A DNA stretch of 64,000 bases. Origin: Rhizobium freirei PRF 81 (lineage in GTDB: Bacteria; Pseudomonadota; Alphaproteobacteria; Rhizobiales; Rhizobiaceae). The position numbers and the translations under genes were made by a program. Below, piece after piece: positions 1 through 6,968 of the stretch; the stretch's first letter is position 1, and each line of letters starts with the position of its first letter. The DNA is taken from contig NZ_AQHN01000084.1 in the NCBI RefSeq assembly GCF_000359745.1, positions 248,001-312,000 of the forward strand. The letters are read 5' to 3'. The notes beneath the pieces are model-generated. The model searched no databases. It was not told the origin of the DNA and saw only the letters and a list, made by a program, of their open reading frames with translations.

Positions 1-138
1 CGTCTGGAGGAAAACCTGGCGTCCGCAGATGTCGAGTTGAGCACCTCCGATTTGGCAGAAATACAGCGCGCTGCGGCGGAGATTGCCATCGAGGGCGAAC
101 GCTATCCCGAACAGCTGATGAAGACCACCGGTCGCTGA
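1..138 (+). CDS. Aldo/keto reductase, C-terminal fragment cut by window edge
   Basis: Frame 1 is open from the first base to a TGA at 136-138 and gives 45 residues beginning RLEENLASADVELSTSDLAE and ending MKTTGR. The pattern R-L-E-E-N-L..D-V-E-L-(S/T)..D-L..I is the usual C-terminal helix of bacterial aldo/keto reductases, where the phosphate-binding loop is followed by 'L-x-x-N' and a final amphipathic helix ending near 'ERYPE'. Only this tail is inside the window, so catalytic residues cannot be checked. A strong hairpin follows 17 bases after the stop. The assignment is by family pattern only; the substrate is unknown. Confidence 0.75.
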   Translation, partial: RLEENLASADVELSTSDLAEIQRAAAEIAIEGERYPEQLMKTTGR

Positions 139-154
139 GGCGGATGCCGATCCC

Positions 155-176
155 GAGGCCGCCAGCCGGCGGCCTC
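155..176 (+). terminator. Rho-independent terminator after the aldo/keto reductase
   Basis: GAGGCCGCC (155-163) and GGCGGCCTC (168-176) form a perfect 9-bp stem around the tetraloop AGCC, followed by ATTTC. It lies 17 bases after the reductase stop codon and before the exporter gene, so it probably separates the two transcripts. The T tract is short. Confidence 0.65.
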
Positions 177-267
177 ATTTCACCGTGAAAGGATCACGGC
201 GCTGGAACATCGCCGGCATATGCGACGCCGAGGCGACGTTCCCGTGGCCGAAACTATGGAAACAACT

Positions 268-1494
268 ATGTCGATATTGGACGAAGCGGCAAATGTGACG
301 GAGCAGCAGCCTGCGCGGCGCGGCTGGCGCGTCCTTGCCGTGCTCAGCGCATTGATGGGCTTCGCATCGATTTCCACCGATCTCTATCTGCCGGCTATGC
401 CTGATATGGGGCGGGAGCTCGGTGCCGATGCCGGCTCGATCGAACTGACCGTCTCCGGCTTCCTCATCGGCTTCAGTCTCGGGCAATTGTTCTGGGGGCC
501 GATCGGTGACCGCTACGGACGAAGACTGCCGATCGCCATCGGCCTCCTCCTGTTCGTTCTCGGCTCGGCCGGATGCGCAATATCCACGACTGCCGGGATG
601 ATGGTGGTGTGGCGTGTCGTGCAAGCCGCCGGAGCCTGCGCAGGCGTGGTCCTTTCCCGTGCGATGGTTCGCGATCTCTACGCGGGTGAGCGGGCCGCGC
701 AGATGCTCTCCACCCTGATCACGGTGATGGCGCTTGCGCCGCTGCTCGGTCCCATCGCCGGTGGCCAGATTTTGGCCTATGCCGGCTGGCGGGCGATCTT
801 CTGGGTGCTTGTCGGTGTCGGGCTCCTGACGCTGGCGGCTCTGTTCACCTTGCCTGAGACGCTTTCGCCTGAACGGCGAAACCGCGAGCCTCTTATCCGT
901 GCGCTCGCTGGCTATCGCAGCCTTCTTGCCGACCGGCGGCTGCTTGCCTACGCCGGAGCGGGCGGTTTCTTCTATGCAGGCATCTATGCCTATATCGCCG
1001 GCACGCCGTTTGCTTACATTTCCTATCATCATGTGCCGGCAGGGCTCTACGGATTGCTGTTTGCGGCGGGCATTCTCGGTATCATGGCGACCAATGTCTT
1101 GAATTCCCGCCTTGTGATGCGATCGGGAAGCGCGCGGCTGCTGAAATGGGGCGCTTTCGGCGCGGCGCTATCGGGAGCGGTCTCGGCATTGGCGGCTTTG
1201 ACCGATATCGGCGGCCTATGGGGTCTCACCATTCCGTTGTTCGTCTTCGTATCCTGGTCGGGACTGATCGTTGCAAATTCAATCGCGGGCGCATTGAACG
1301 ATTTTCCCGAACGCGCCGGCGCCGTCTCGGCCCTTGTCGGCGCCCTGCATTATGGAAGCGGCATCCTGGGGTCCGCGCTGGTCGGTACGTTCGCCAATGG
1401 CACGCCCTGGCCGATGGGGCTTGTCATCGGCGTTGCAGGCATAGGCAGTTTCGCCTGCGCGTGCATGGTAACACCCGTTCAAAGCCGCCGCTAA
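268..1494 (+). CDS. MFS multidrug exporter, Bcr/CflA family
   Basis: This 408-residue inner-membrane protein has the Bcr/CflA signature: a first helix ending in S-T-D-L-Y-L-P-A-M-P (Bcr/CflA proteins carry TDMYLPALP or similar here), followed by motif A as G-P-I-G-D-R-Y-G-R-R between TM2 and TM3. About twelve hydrophobic segments are evenly spaced to the end. Proteins of this family export drugs or metabolites by proton antiport. The ATG at 268 (MSILDEAANV) was chosen because residues upstream of it (open to 220) are not family-like. A second in-frame ATG at 256 is possible. The real substrate cannot be told from sequence. The next reading frame downstream is a broken oxidoreductase gene. Confidence 0.85.
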   Translation: MSILDEAANVTEQQPARRGWRVLAVLSALMGFASISTDLYLPAMPDMGRELGADAGSIELTVSGFLIGFSLGQLFWGPIGDRYGRRLPIAIGLLLFVLGSAGCAISTTAGMMVVWRVVQAAGACAGVVLSRAMVRDLYAGERAAQMLSTLITVMALAPLLGPIAGGQILAYAGWRAIFWVLVGVGLLTLAALFTLPETLSPERRNREPLIRALAGYRSLLADRRLLAYAGAGGFFYAGIYAYIAGTPFAYISYHHVPAGLYGLLFAAGILGIMATNVLNSRLVMRSGSARLLKWGAFGAALSGAVSALAALTDIGGLWGLTIPLFVFVSWSGLIVANSIAGALNDFPERAGAVSALVGALHYGSGILGSALVGTFANGTPWPMGLVIGVAGIGSFACACMVTPVQSRR

Positions 1495-1526
1495 AGCCTG
1501 CTTTGGGACATCGGAAAGAAGTCGTC

Positions 1527-1745
1527 ATGACCAATGTTCTCATTCTCGATGCCAATGGCCAGCTTGCGCGCAACACAACCGGCGCATTCCTCCGCGATCC
1601 GGATATTCGTTACCGGATCACGCAGAAAGGCGAGCCATTCAAAGGTCATGACGTCTCCCTGAACAGCCTGTCGGATCTTATCGTGAAGCTGGCCGCCGAT
1701 CCGGCCTTGCATCTGCGCAAGAGTATTGGTGTCAGCGCGGCATGA
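1527..1745 (+). pseudogene. NmrA-like NAD(P)-binding oxidoreductase remnant with internal deletion
   Basis: An open frame of 72 codons starts MTNVLILDANGQLARNTT, which is the Rossmann-fold N-terminus of NmrA-like/SDR oxidoreductases (normally V-L-I-L-G-A-N-G-Q-I-A). Here the first Gly of the dinucleotide motif is Asp. After about residue 37 it jumps directly to G-H-D-V-S-x-N-S-L-S-D-L-I-V-K-L-A, which in these proteins is the extreme C-terminus. Family members are about 200-220 residues long, so roughly 140 residues are missing, and the deletion kept the frame. The 3' end overlaps the stop of the convergent RibD-like gene by 14 bases. It could still be translated but cannot form the fold, so it is called a pseudogene. 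Confidence 0.7.
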
Positions 1746-2430
1746 CGGCGTAACGCAAATAGATTGTTCCGTGCTCCAACATTTCGCAGCTCTTGAGCGA
1801 AAGTTGGACCTTGCCGGCCAGACCTTCCTTGCCGAACTCGACGATACTCTGACTTCCAGCACCTCCGTCGAGGGCCGGCGCGACAATCAGGCTGATCTCA
1901 TCCACCAGACCGGCCGCGAGCAGGGAGCCGTTGATGCCGGCGCCGCCTTCCAGCAGCAGACGCCTGATGCCGAGTTCGCGTTCAAGAACGTCAAGCATAT
2001 CGGCTAGGTTGGGTTGGGCTTGCGCGGAAACGACGTATGAAATGCCGTCGGCCGCCAGTTCGGCCAGGTGGCTGTCGGGCACATCGCCGCCGAGAAGGAC
2101 GACGATGTGGTCGCCATCGATTTCGTTCCTGGCGAAATGCAGCTTGGCGGAAGTGTCGACGGCAATTGCATAGTTGCCGGCTTGCCGATTGGCGAAGTGG
2201 AAAGGGCGGTCGATCTTGCCGTGCTCGCGCGGCGGATGCGGGACGCCCTTGCTCAATTCGGCCATGGTAACGCGGCCGACCATCCACGCATCGCCCGCCA
2301 GTTTTTCGTGGCATGATTGATAGAGCGCCGTCCAATCGCCGAGCGTGCCGTCGGGGCTCGCCGTCCAGCGGCCCGGATGCAATCCGCCGTCGAGCGAGGA
2401 GATCATATGGCAGATGACATAGGGCTTCAT
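1732..2430 (-). CDS. RibD C-terminal / dihydrofolate-reductase-fold family reductase
   Basis: The 232-residue protein begins MKPYVICHMISSLDGGLHPG, the V-x-x-x-x-S-L-D-G pattern of the RibD C-terminal domain. It later has R-R-L-L-L-E-G-G-A-G-I-N-G-S-L-L near residue 165, the NADPH-binding E-G-G loop, then L-V-D-E-I-S-L-I-V-A-P. Such stand-alone proteins are probable NADPH-dependent reductases of pyrimidine-like or other small substrates; the true substrate is unknown. The ATG at 2430 overlaps the stop of the upstream cupin gene (ATGA), so the two are translationally coupled. A longer reading from 2532 would overlap the cupin heavily and was rejected. Confidence 0.8.
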   Translation of the reverse strand: MKPYVICHMISSLDGGLHPGRWTASPDGTLGDWTALYQSCHEKLAGDAWMVGRVTMAELSKGVPHPPREHGKIDRPFHFANRQAGNYAIAVDTSAKLHFARNEIDGDHIVVLLGGDVPDSHLAELAADGISYVVSAQAQPNLADMLDVLERELGIRRLLLEGGAGINGSLLAAGLVDEISLIVAPALDGGAGSQSIVEFGKEGLAGKVQLSLKSCEMLEHGTIYLRYAVMPR

Positions 2431-2828
2431 AGCTGCGTTTTCCCGAGGTAGTCGGCGTCGCTCACCTTCTCCATCCAGATCACGGCCGAGCCGTTTTCCT
2501 TCTCGGCAATTGCGATATGGCTCATGGCGCAATCGGGTGCCGCGCCATGCCAGTGTTTTTCGCCGGGCTCGAACCAGACGATATCGCCGGGTCGAATTTC
2601 CTGAATCGGACCGCCCTCACGCTGTACGCGTCCCAGTCCCGAGACGACGAGAAGGGTCTGGCCGAAGGGATGGGTATGCCGGGCGGTGCGGGCGCCCGGT
2701 TCAAAGGTCACCGTTCCGCCACTCAGATTGCCTCGGCCATTGAAGGGCGCATCGATGCGCACCGTACCGGTAAAGTAGTTTTCCGGTCCCTGGGCCGAAG
2801 GTTGCGAGCCGCTTTGCTTGATATCCAT
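2427..2828 (-). CDS. Small single-domain cupin protein
   Basis: The protein has 133 residues. Residues 35-75 carry the cupin motif 1 pattern (G-A-R-T-A-R-H-T-H-P-F-G-Q-T-L-L-V-V-S-G), giving two metal-binding His, and motif 2 follows as I-R-P-G-D-I-V-W-F-E-P-G-E-K-H-W-H. Such proteins are often described as carboxymuconolactone-decarboxylase-like or quercetinase-like cupins, but the reaction is rarely known. It is the first gene of a two-gene unit with the RibD-like reductase and is transcribed away from a LysR gene 121 bases off, a layout that makes that LysR protein its likely regulator. Confidence 0.8.
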   Translation of the reverse strand: MDIKQSGSQPSAQGPENYFTGTVRIDAPFNGRGNLSGGTVTFEPGARTARHTHPFGQTLLVVSGLGRVQREGGPIQEIRPGDIVWFEPGEKHWHGAAPDCAMSHIAIAEKENGSAVIWMEKVSDADYLGKTQL

Positions 2829-2949
2829 GTCTCTCGAACTCCCTGGTGAAAAAGACGGCGCGAGAGCCGTTCTTCAAGGCAGCTTAGACTTGCCTGATTG
2901 TTGGGACCATACAATATAAACGGCATATAATTATAGCTGAGGTTCATAA
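2829..2949. promoter_or_regulatory. Divergent promoter region, cupin operon / LysR gene
   Basis: This 121-base gap between divergent genes is clearly AT-richer than its flanks. On the plus strand TATAAT at 2926-2931 is a perfect -10 hexamer, 18 bases before the LysR start; no convincing -35 is visible at the best spacing. LysR-type regulators usually bind T-N11-A boxes in such gaps, and several AT-rich candidates lie in 2895-2935, but I cannot pick one with confidence. Confidence 0.5.
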
Positions 2950-3843
2950 ATGCAGCGCGAGGAGTTGGTCGATCTGAACGCCTTTACCGTCGTTGCCGAA
3001 GAGAAAAGCTTCACGCGCGCCGCCGCCAAGCTCGGAACGTCGCAATCGTCTCTCAGTCATACGATCCGGCGTCTGGAGGCGCGGCTCGGCGTGCGTCTGT
3101 TGACACGGACGACACGCAACGTCGCGCCGACCGAAGCCGGAGAGCGGCTGCTGGCGACGCTCCGGCCGGCACTGGAAAGCATTGGCGCCGAACTTGCCTC
3201 CCTAAGTGAACTGCGTGAGAAGCCGGCCGGCACCATTCGCATCACCACGTCGGAACACGCCGCCGTCACCGTCCTGTGGCCGGCGCTCGAAAGGCTCTTG
3301 CCGCAATATCCCGACATCCATGTCGAACTCAGTATCGATTCCGGCTTGCGGGATATCGTTGCCGATCGTTTCGATGCCGGCGTGCGGCTTGGAGAGGCAC
3401 TTGCCAAGGACATGATTGCCGTGAGGATCAGTCCCGACATGCGAATGGCCATCGTCGGCTCTCCCACCTATCTTGACAGGCGTCCTGCTCCGAAAACGCC
3501 GAGCGATCTTGCAGAGCACAGCTGCATCAATCTGCGCTTGCTCAGTTCCGGCGGTCTCTATGCCTGGGAGTTGGAGAAGGACGGGCGCGAAGTGCGCGTC
3601 CGGGTGGATGGCCAGCTTGCGTTCAACAATGTCGGCATGATCGTGCGCGCTGCGAAGGCTGGATTGGGCCTCGGCTTCGTCATGGAAGATCACGTTGCCG
3701 AGGATCTGGCGAGCGGCCGGCTGGTGCGGGTTCTCGGCGATTGGTGCGCGCCGTTTTCCGGCTATCACCTCTATTATCCGAGTCGCCGCCAACCTTCGGC
3801 CGCCTTCTCGCTTTTGGTCGATGCATTGCGCTATCGCGGCTGA
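2950..3843 (+). CDS. LysR-type transcriptional regulator
   Basis: The 297-residue protein has a winged HTH at about residues 5-65 (LNAFTVVAEEKSFTRAAAKL, then S-Q-S-S-L-S-H-T-I-R-R-L-E-A-R-L-G-V-R-L-L-x-R-T-T-R), followed by the periplasmic-binding-like effector domain. It resembles the subgroup that regulates a neighbouring oxidoreductase or cupin gene (R-T-T-R-x-V-x-P-T-E-A-G-E-R-L). The cupin/RibD-like operon diverges from it and is the probable target. The effector is unknown. Start ATG at 2950 lies just after a TATAAT element; the short leader leaves no room for a strong Shine-Dalgarno sequence. Confidence 0.9.
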   Translation: MQREELVDLNAFTVVAEEKSFTRAAAKLGTSQSSLSHTIRRLEARLGVRLLTRTTRNVAPTEAGERLLATLRPALESIGAELASLSELREKPAGTIRITTSEHAAVTVLWPALERLLPQYPDIHVELSIDSGLRDIVADRFDAGVRLGEALAKDMIAVRISPDMRMAIVGSPTYLDRRPAPKTPSDLAEHSCINLRLLSSGGLYAWELEKDGREVRVRVDGQLAFNNVGMIVRAAKAGLGLGFVMEDHVAEDLASGRLVRVLGDWCAPFSGYHLYYPSRRQPSAAFSLLVDALRYRG

Positions 3844-4188
3844 TGGCGAACATCGATGCTATCTCGATCATGAAGCAGCGGGGAATGTTGGCGCTCTATG
3901 GCTCGCGAGAGCCTCGATGACTCGTTCGGGCAAAAAAATCGGCAATCGGGAAGAATGCCGCCTGCCGGTGCGGAGATCGATTACCTCGCAGGCATCGAGT
4001 ATGCGAAAACCGCCCGAAAAAGAGGCGATTTTCCGCCTCCCGAATAGGCTGTTGTCGACATCAGGCTGATTGTCCGGATTGTCGAAAACTAAAATCATAA
4101 ATTTCGGTCTAATTCGCTTTTTTTGCCGATATTATCTATGGACAGGACTTACATACCCATGGAATCCAGGCCGGCCGGGGGACACGGA
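3844..4188. other. Non-coding gap, 345 bases
   Basis: No frame here looks like a protein family. A weak hairpin, GAGGCG / CGCCTC around ATTTTC, lies near 4022-4039 and may end the LysR transcript. From about 4080 the sequence becomes AT-rich (TCGAAAACTAAAATCATAAATTT and a run of seven T), as expected for the promoter of the following reductase gene. Confidence 0.4.
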
Positions 4189-5223
4189 ATGCTGCTTGAT
4201 GATCTTACCGCGCTTGGCCGATCCGGCTTGCGTGTCAGTCCGCTTGCCCTCGGAACGATGACTTTCAGCGGCGGCCTCACCTGGCAGGCGGGTGCAAACG
4301 GGCCTGCGGCCATCCTGGATCGATATCTCGCTCTCGGCGGCAACTATCTCGACACCGGCCGAGGAGATGCCAAAGCGGGGGCTCAGACCATTGTCGGCAA
4401 CTACCTCGGGCGGACATCGCCCAGTCGCGACCGGCTCGTCATCGGCGCCAAGTTCGGCGTCGATCAGCAGGGTGCCGGCCCCGGCCGCAAATCCATCATA
4501 GCAGCCTGCGAAGCGACGCTACGGCGGTTGCACACGGACTATCTCGATCTCTTTTGGCTCGATAATTGGGACATGCAGGTCCCGCTCGACGAAATACTGG
4601 CGGGATTGAACGATCTCATTCAGTCGGGAAAACTGCGCTATTTCGGCATTTCCGATGCTCCGGCCTGGAAGGTCGCACATGCGCAGCTGATTGCGCAATT
4701 TCACGGCTGGGAGCCGTTCATCGGCCTGCAGATCGAATATTCGCTGGCCGCACGGCTGTTCGAAAGCGAGCTCATTCCGATGGCGCGTGGAATGGGGCTC
4801 GGCGTCGTCTCGCACTCGCCGCTGAATGGCGGTCTCATCAGCGGAAAATATACGCGCAAGAATATTGCAAATCTCGAGTCCGATCGTACGTCGCCGTTTG
4901 CGCGGTATCCCGACGAGCAGCGTCTTGAAATCGTCGACGCCCTGATCCGCATCGCTGCCGAACTCGGCACCACCACCGCCCGTGTCGCCCTTGCCTGGGT
5001 CCTGGCGCGGCCGGCCGTGTCGTCGACCATCATCGGTGTCCATACTGTTGAGCAGCTTGACGATGACCTGGGTGCGCTCGATGTTCGGCTGTCGCCGGAG
5101 CAGACGGCAACGCTCGATGTGCTGACGATTCCGGTTCATTCGCTCGATTTGCCGCAGATCTTGAAAGATGCGGCGCCATCCTTCTGTGTCGATTATGCCA
5201 CGATGAGGCGCAGGCTCTCCTGA
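4189..5223 (+). CDS. Aldo/keto reductase-fold protein with altered catalytic tetrad
   Basis: This 344-residue protein matches the aldo/keto reductase TIM barrel throughout: L-G-R-S-G-L-R-V-S-P-L-A-L-G-T-M at the start, G-L-Q-I-E-Y-S-L in the middle and a C-terminal N-P-like cofactor segment (R-P-A-V-S-S-T-I-I-G-V). Of the usual Asp-Tyr-Lys-His tetrad, Asp55 and Lys88 are present. The Tyr position is Asp60 (D-T-G-R-G-D instead of D-T-A-x-x-Y), and the His position is Asp125 (W-L-D-N-W-D instead of x-L-H-x-x-D). Reductase activity of the usual kind is therefore doubtful. ATG at 4189 was chosen because GGGGGAC lies just upstream; in-frame ATGs at 4123, 4138 and 4159 are alternatives. Confidence 0.82.
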   Translation: MLLDDLTALGRSGLRVSPLALGTMTFSGGLTWQAGANGPAAILDRYLALGGNYLDTGRGDAKAGAQTIVGNYLGRTSPSRDRLVIGAKFGVDQQGAGPGRKSIIAACEATLRRLHTDYLDLFWLDNWDMQVPLDEILAGLNDLIQSGKLRYFGISDAPAWKVAHAQLIAQFHGWEPFIGLQIEYSLAARLFESELIPMARGMGLGVVSHSPLNGGLISGKYTRKNIANLESDRTSPFARYPDEQRLEIVDALIRIAAELGTTTARVALAWVLARPAVSSTIIGVHTVEQLDDDLGALDVRLSPEQTATLDVLTIPVHSLDLPQILKDAAPSFCVDYATMRRRLS

Positions 5224-5555
5224 TTTCTTTCAGGCCTGCTCTTGGCCGCTCGCGTTTCGTCTTCTCGCATCGGCTGAGCGTCCTATCTAAGCCCGCAATG
5301 GCAAGAGAAGGAATGCGACCCGCCATCATCTTGCCCTGCTTTGCGGGAAGATCGAGCTGAATACGGCGCCTGACCGGTTCTATTCGCGCGACCGGCGGAA
5401 GAATCTGCATCCTCGGCGTCAAAAAAGCTACTTTATACTAAGGCAATTGTACTTTCTGCTCTGTAAGCCCGGGCATTGCTGCCCTACTTCCCTGTCCACG
5501 GCCCTGGTCGAAGGCCGGCGCCGGTTCTTTTTCAGCAAGCCGAGGAGACAAGACA
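5224..5555. other. Non-coding gap, 332 bases
   Basis: No supportable gene. An AT-rich patch at about 5417-5460 (TCAAAAAAGCTACTTTATAC) is the likeliest promoter for the CsbD gene. The 10-bp palindrome CCGGCGCCGG followed by TTCTTTTT lies at about 5516-5532, within the presumed leader and just before the CsbD ribosome binding site, and could act as a leader hairpin. Confidence 0.35.
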
Positions 5556-5735
5556 ATGGATAGAAACCGTGTCGTAGGTGCTGCCAAGGAAGTGCGCGGC
5601 TCGATCAAGGAGGCCGCAGGAAAGCTGATCGGCAACGATCGGCTCCGGTTTAGAGGCGCTGTCGAAAAGGTCGAGGGAAAAATCCTGGTCAAAGTCGGCA
5701 AGACCAAGGATGCCGTCAAGAAAGCGCTTCGCTGA
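5556..5735 (+). CDS. CsbD family stress protein
   Basis: A 59-residue, Lys-rich, cysteine-free protein starting MDRNRVVGAAKEVRGSIKEA. The repeated pattern G-A-A-K-E-V-x-G-x-I-K-E-A-x-G-K-L-x-G-(N/D), then G-A-V-E-K-V-E-G-K, is the CsbD domain, which covers the whole protein. CsbD proteins accumulate under general stress in many bacteria, but their biochemical role is not settled. GAGGAG-like sequence (CCGAGGAGACAAGACA) precedes the ATG. It is followed by a BON-domain gene and a DUF992 gene in the same direction, suggesting a small stress/envelope group. Confidence 0.85.
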   Translation: MDRNRVVGAAKEVRGSIKEAAGKLIGNDRLRFRGAVEKVEGKILVKVGKTKDAVKKALR

Positions 5736-5786
5736 TGCCGACAGGCTCGTGAATTCCCATTCCCGCGATCCTATCGAGGCTTCCCG

Positions 5787-6071
5787 ATGCTCTTCCCGCG
5801 CAAGCTTTCATCACTGACGACATTGTCGGATAGCCGTGCGACCTGTGCGGCCATCCGCAGCCTGATTGCCTATGCCGATGGGCTCGAGGACTCGCGCATC
5901 GACGTTGCTGCCATTGAGGATGCGATCGTCCTGTCCGGCGTGGCATCCTCCGATCGGGCGCGCGAACGGGCGCTTTGGATTGCCGGCGAATATGCCGGAG
6001 GTCGCATCATCAACAATATCGCCCTTCGCGCCGATCAAGAACCTTCAGGCCAATCCGAGATCGGCGTCTAG
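5787..6071 (+). CDS. Small BON-domain protein
   Basis: A 94-residue protein without a clear signal peptide. Residues about 35-80 read I-D-V-A-A-I-E-D-A-I-V-L-S-G-V-A-S-S-D-R-A-R-E-R-A then A-G-G-R-I-I-N-N-I, the BON-domain strand-turn-helix with its central 'V-x-L-x-G-x-V-x-(S/D)'. BON domains bind phospholipid or peptidoglycan surfaces and are common in osmotic-stress proteins such as OsmY. GAGGCTTCCCG before the ATG can act as ribosome binding site. It lies 51 bases after the CsbD gene. Confidence 0.7.
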   Translation: MLFPRKLSSLTTLSDSRATCAAIRSLIAYADGLEDSRIDVAAIEDAIVLSGVASSDRARERALWIAGEYAGGRIINNIALRADQEPSGQSEIGV

Positions 6072-6126
6072 CCGCGCAAATGCGGGCCGGACTGGTCATG
6101 GTGCTCAAACTGTCGAAGGAGAAGTC

Positions 6127-6645
6127 ATGAGAAAGATCGTTATTGTGGCCGCGGCCGTTTCCGTTGCCTTTGGTTCGGCGGCTTCCGCTGCCAGCACCGG
6201 TCATCATCCCAAGAAGCCATCGGAGCCGGTTGCGTCCGAGCCGAAACAACGACTTGGAACGCTCTCCTGTGAAGTCGCAGGCGGCGTCGGCATGATCATC
6301 GGCTCCAACAAGCAGGTGAGCTGCACTTTCAAGCAGCGTACGGGCCGGGTCGAGCGCTATACCGGTACGATCGGCAAGCTCGGCATCGATATCGGCGTCA
6401 CCCGCAAGACCTATCTGAGCTGGGTCGTCATCAATACCGCACCCACGCGGGTCGGCGAAGGGGCCTTGGCCGGCACTTATGTCGGCGCCTCGGCGGGCGC
6501 TTCCGTGGGACTCGGCCTTGGAGCCAACGCTCTGGTGGGCGGCAACTCGAAGAACTTCGCCCTGCAGCCCTTGAGCGCGGAAGCAGGCACCGGGCTGAAT
6601 GTTGCAGCCGGCGTTTCACGCTTGCAATTGCAGCCCGGCCGCTGA
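6127..6645 (+). CDS. DUF992 domain-containing exported protein
   Basis: The 172-residue protein has an N-terminal signal peptide (MRKIVIVAAAVSVAFGSAAS, cleavage after A-S-A-A). The mature part has the DUF992 layout: L-G-T-L-S-C-E-V-A-G-G-V-G at about 42, C-T-F near 63, R-Y-x-G-x-I-G-K-L-G-I-D-I-G and a Gly/Ala-rich strand (Y-V-G-A-S-A-G-A-S-V-G-L-G). Two cysteines (in L-S-C and S-C-T-F) could form a disulfide in the periplasm. DUF992 proteins are common in Rhizobiales and have no known function. GAAGGAGAAGTC before ATG 6127 is a strong ribosome binding site. Confidence 0.85.
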   Translation: MRKIVIVAAAVSVAFGSAASAASTGHHPKKPSEPVASEPKQRLGTLSCEVAGGVGMIIGSNKQVSCTFKQRTGRVERYTGTIGKLGIDIGVTRKTYLSWVVINTAPTRVGEGALAGTYVGASAGASVGLGLGANALVGGNSKNFALQPLSAEAGTGLNVAAGVSRLQLQPGR

Positions 6646-6654
6646 CGGGCGACC

Positions 6655-6690
6655 GGCAACGGCGCGATTTCCCGCAAGCGCGCCGTTGTC
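6655..6690 (+). terminator. Hairpin terminator after the DUF992 gene
   Basis: CAACGGCGCG (6657-6666) and CGCGCCGTTG (6679-6688) form a perfect 10-bp stem, extended to 12 bp by a G-T and a G-C pair, with a 12-base loop. It begins 9 bases after the DUF992 stop. No T run follows, so termination efficiency is uncertain. Confidence 0.55.
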
Positions 6691-6968
6691 AACTTGCGGA
6701 CAAGTCGGAATTATCCTACCGCTGGTTGGAAGACGGCGCCGACACCAGTGCGGAGAATAATGCGAGTGTCAAAGGGCCGATTCGCAATCGAGTTTGCCGA
6801 TTGCTGCTTCACCGCCATTCAGTTCCGATGAGGTAAATCAGGATTTGCTTTGTTGGATGAAATTCCCCTGTCGCGGGTATTTCGCCTGCCATTGATGGTA
6901 TTTTATATCTATTTTTTAATGTGCGTATCCTAGTGTGGCTACTCGGCAGGGCAATCCGATGGTCTCCG

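Noticed and set aside
1146..1526. Upstream extension of the NmrA remnant frame into the exporter gene
   Set aside because: It is an out-of-frame reading of the exporter; only from ATG 1527 does the protein match a known family.
4123..4188. Earlier starts for the aldo/keto reductase at 4123, 4138 or 4159
   Set aside because: The extra residues do not match the family and lack a ribosome binding site, whereas GGGGGAC precedes 4189; kept as an alternative only.
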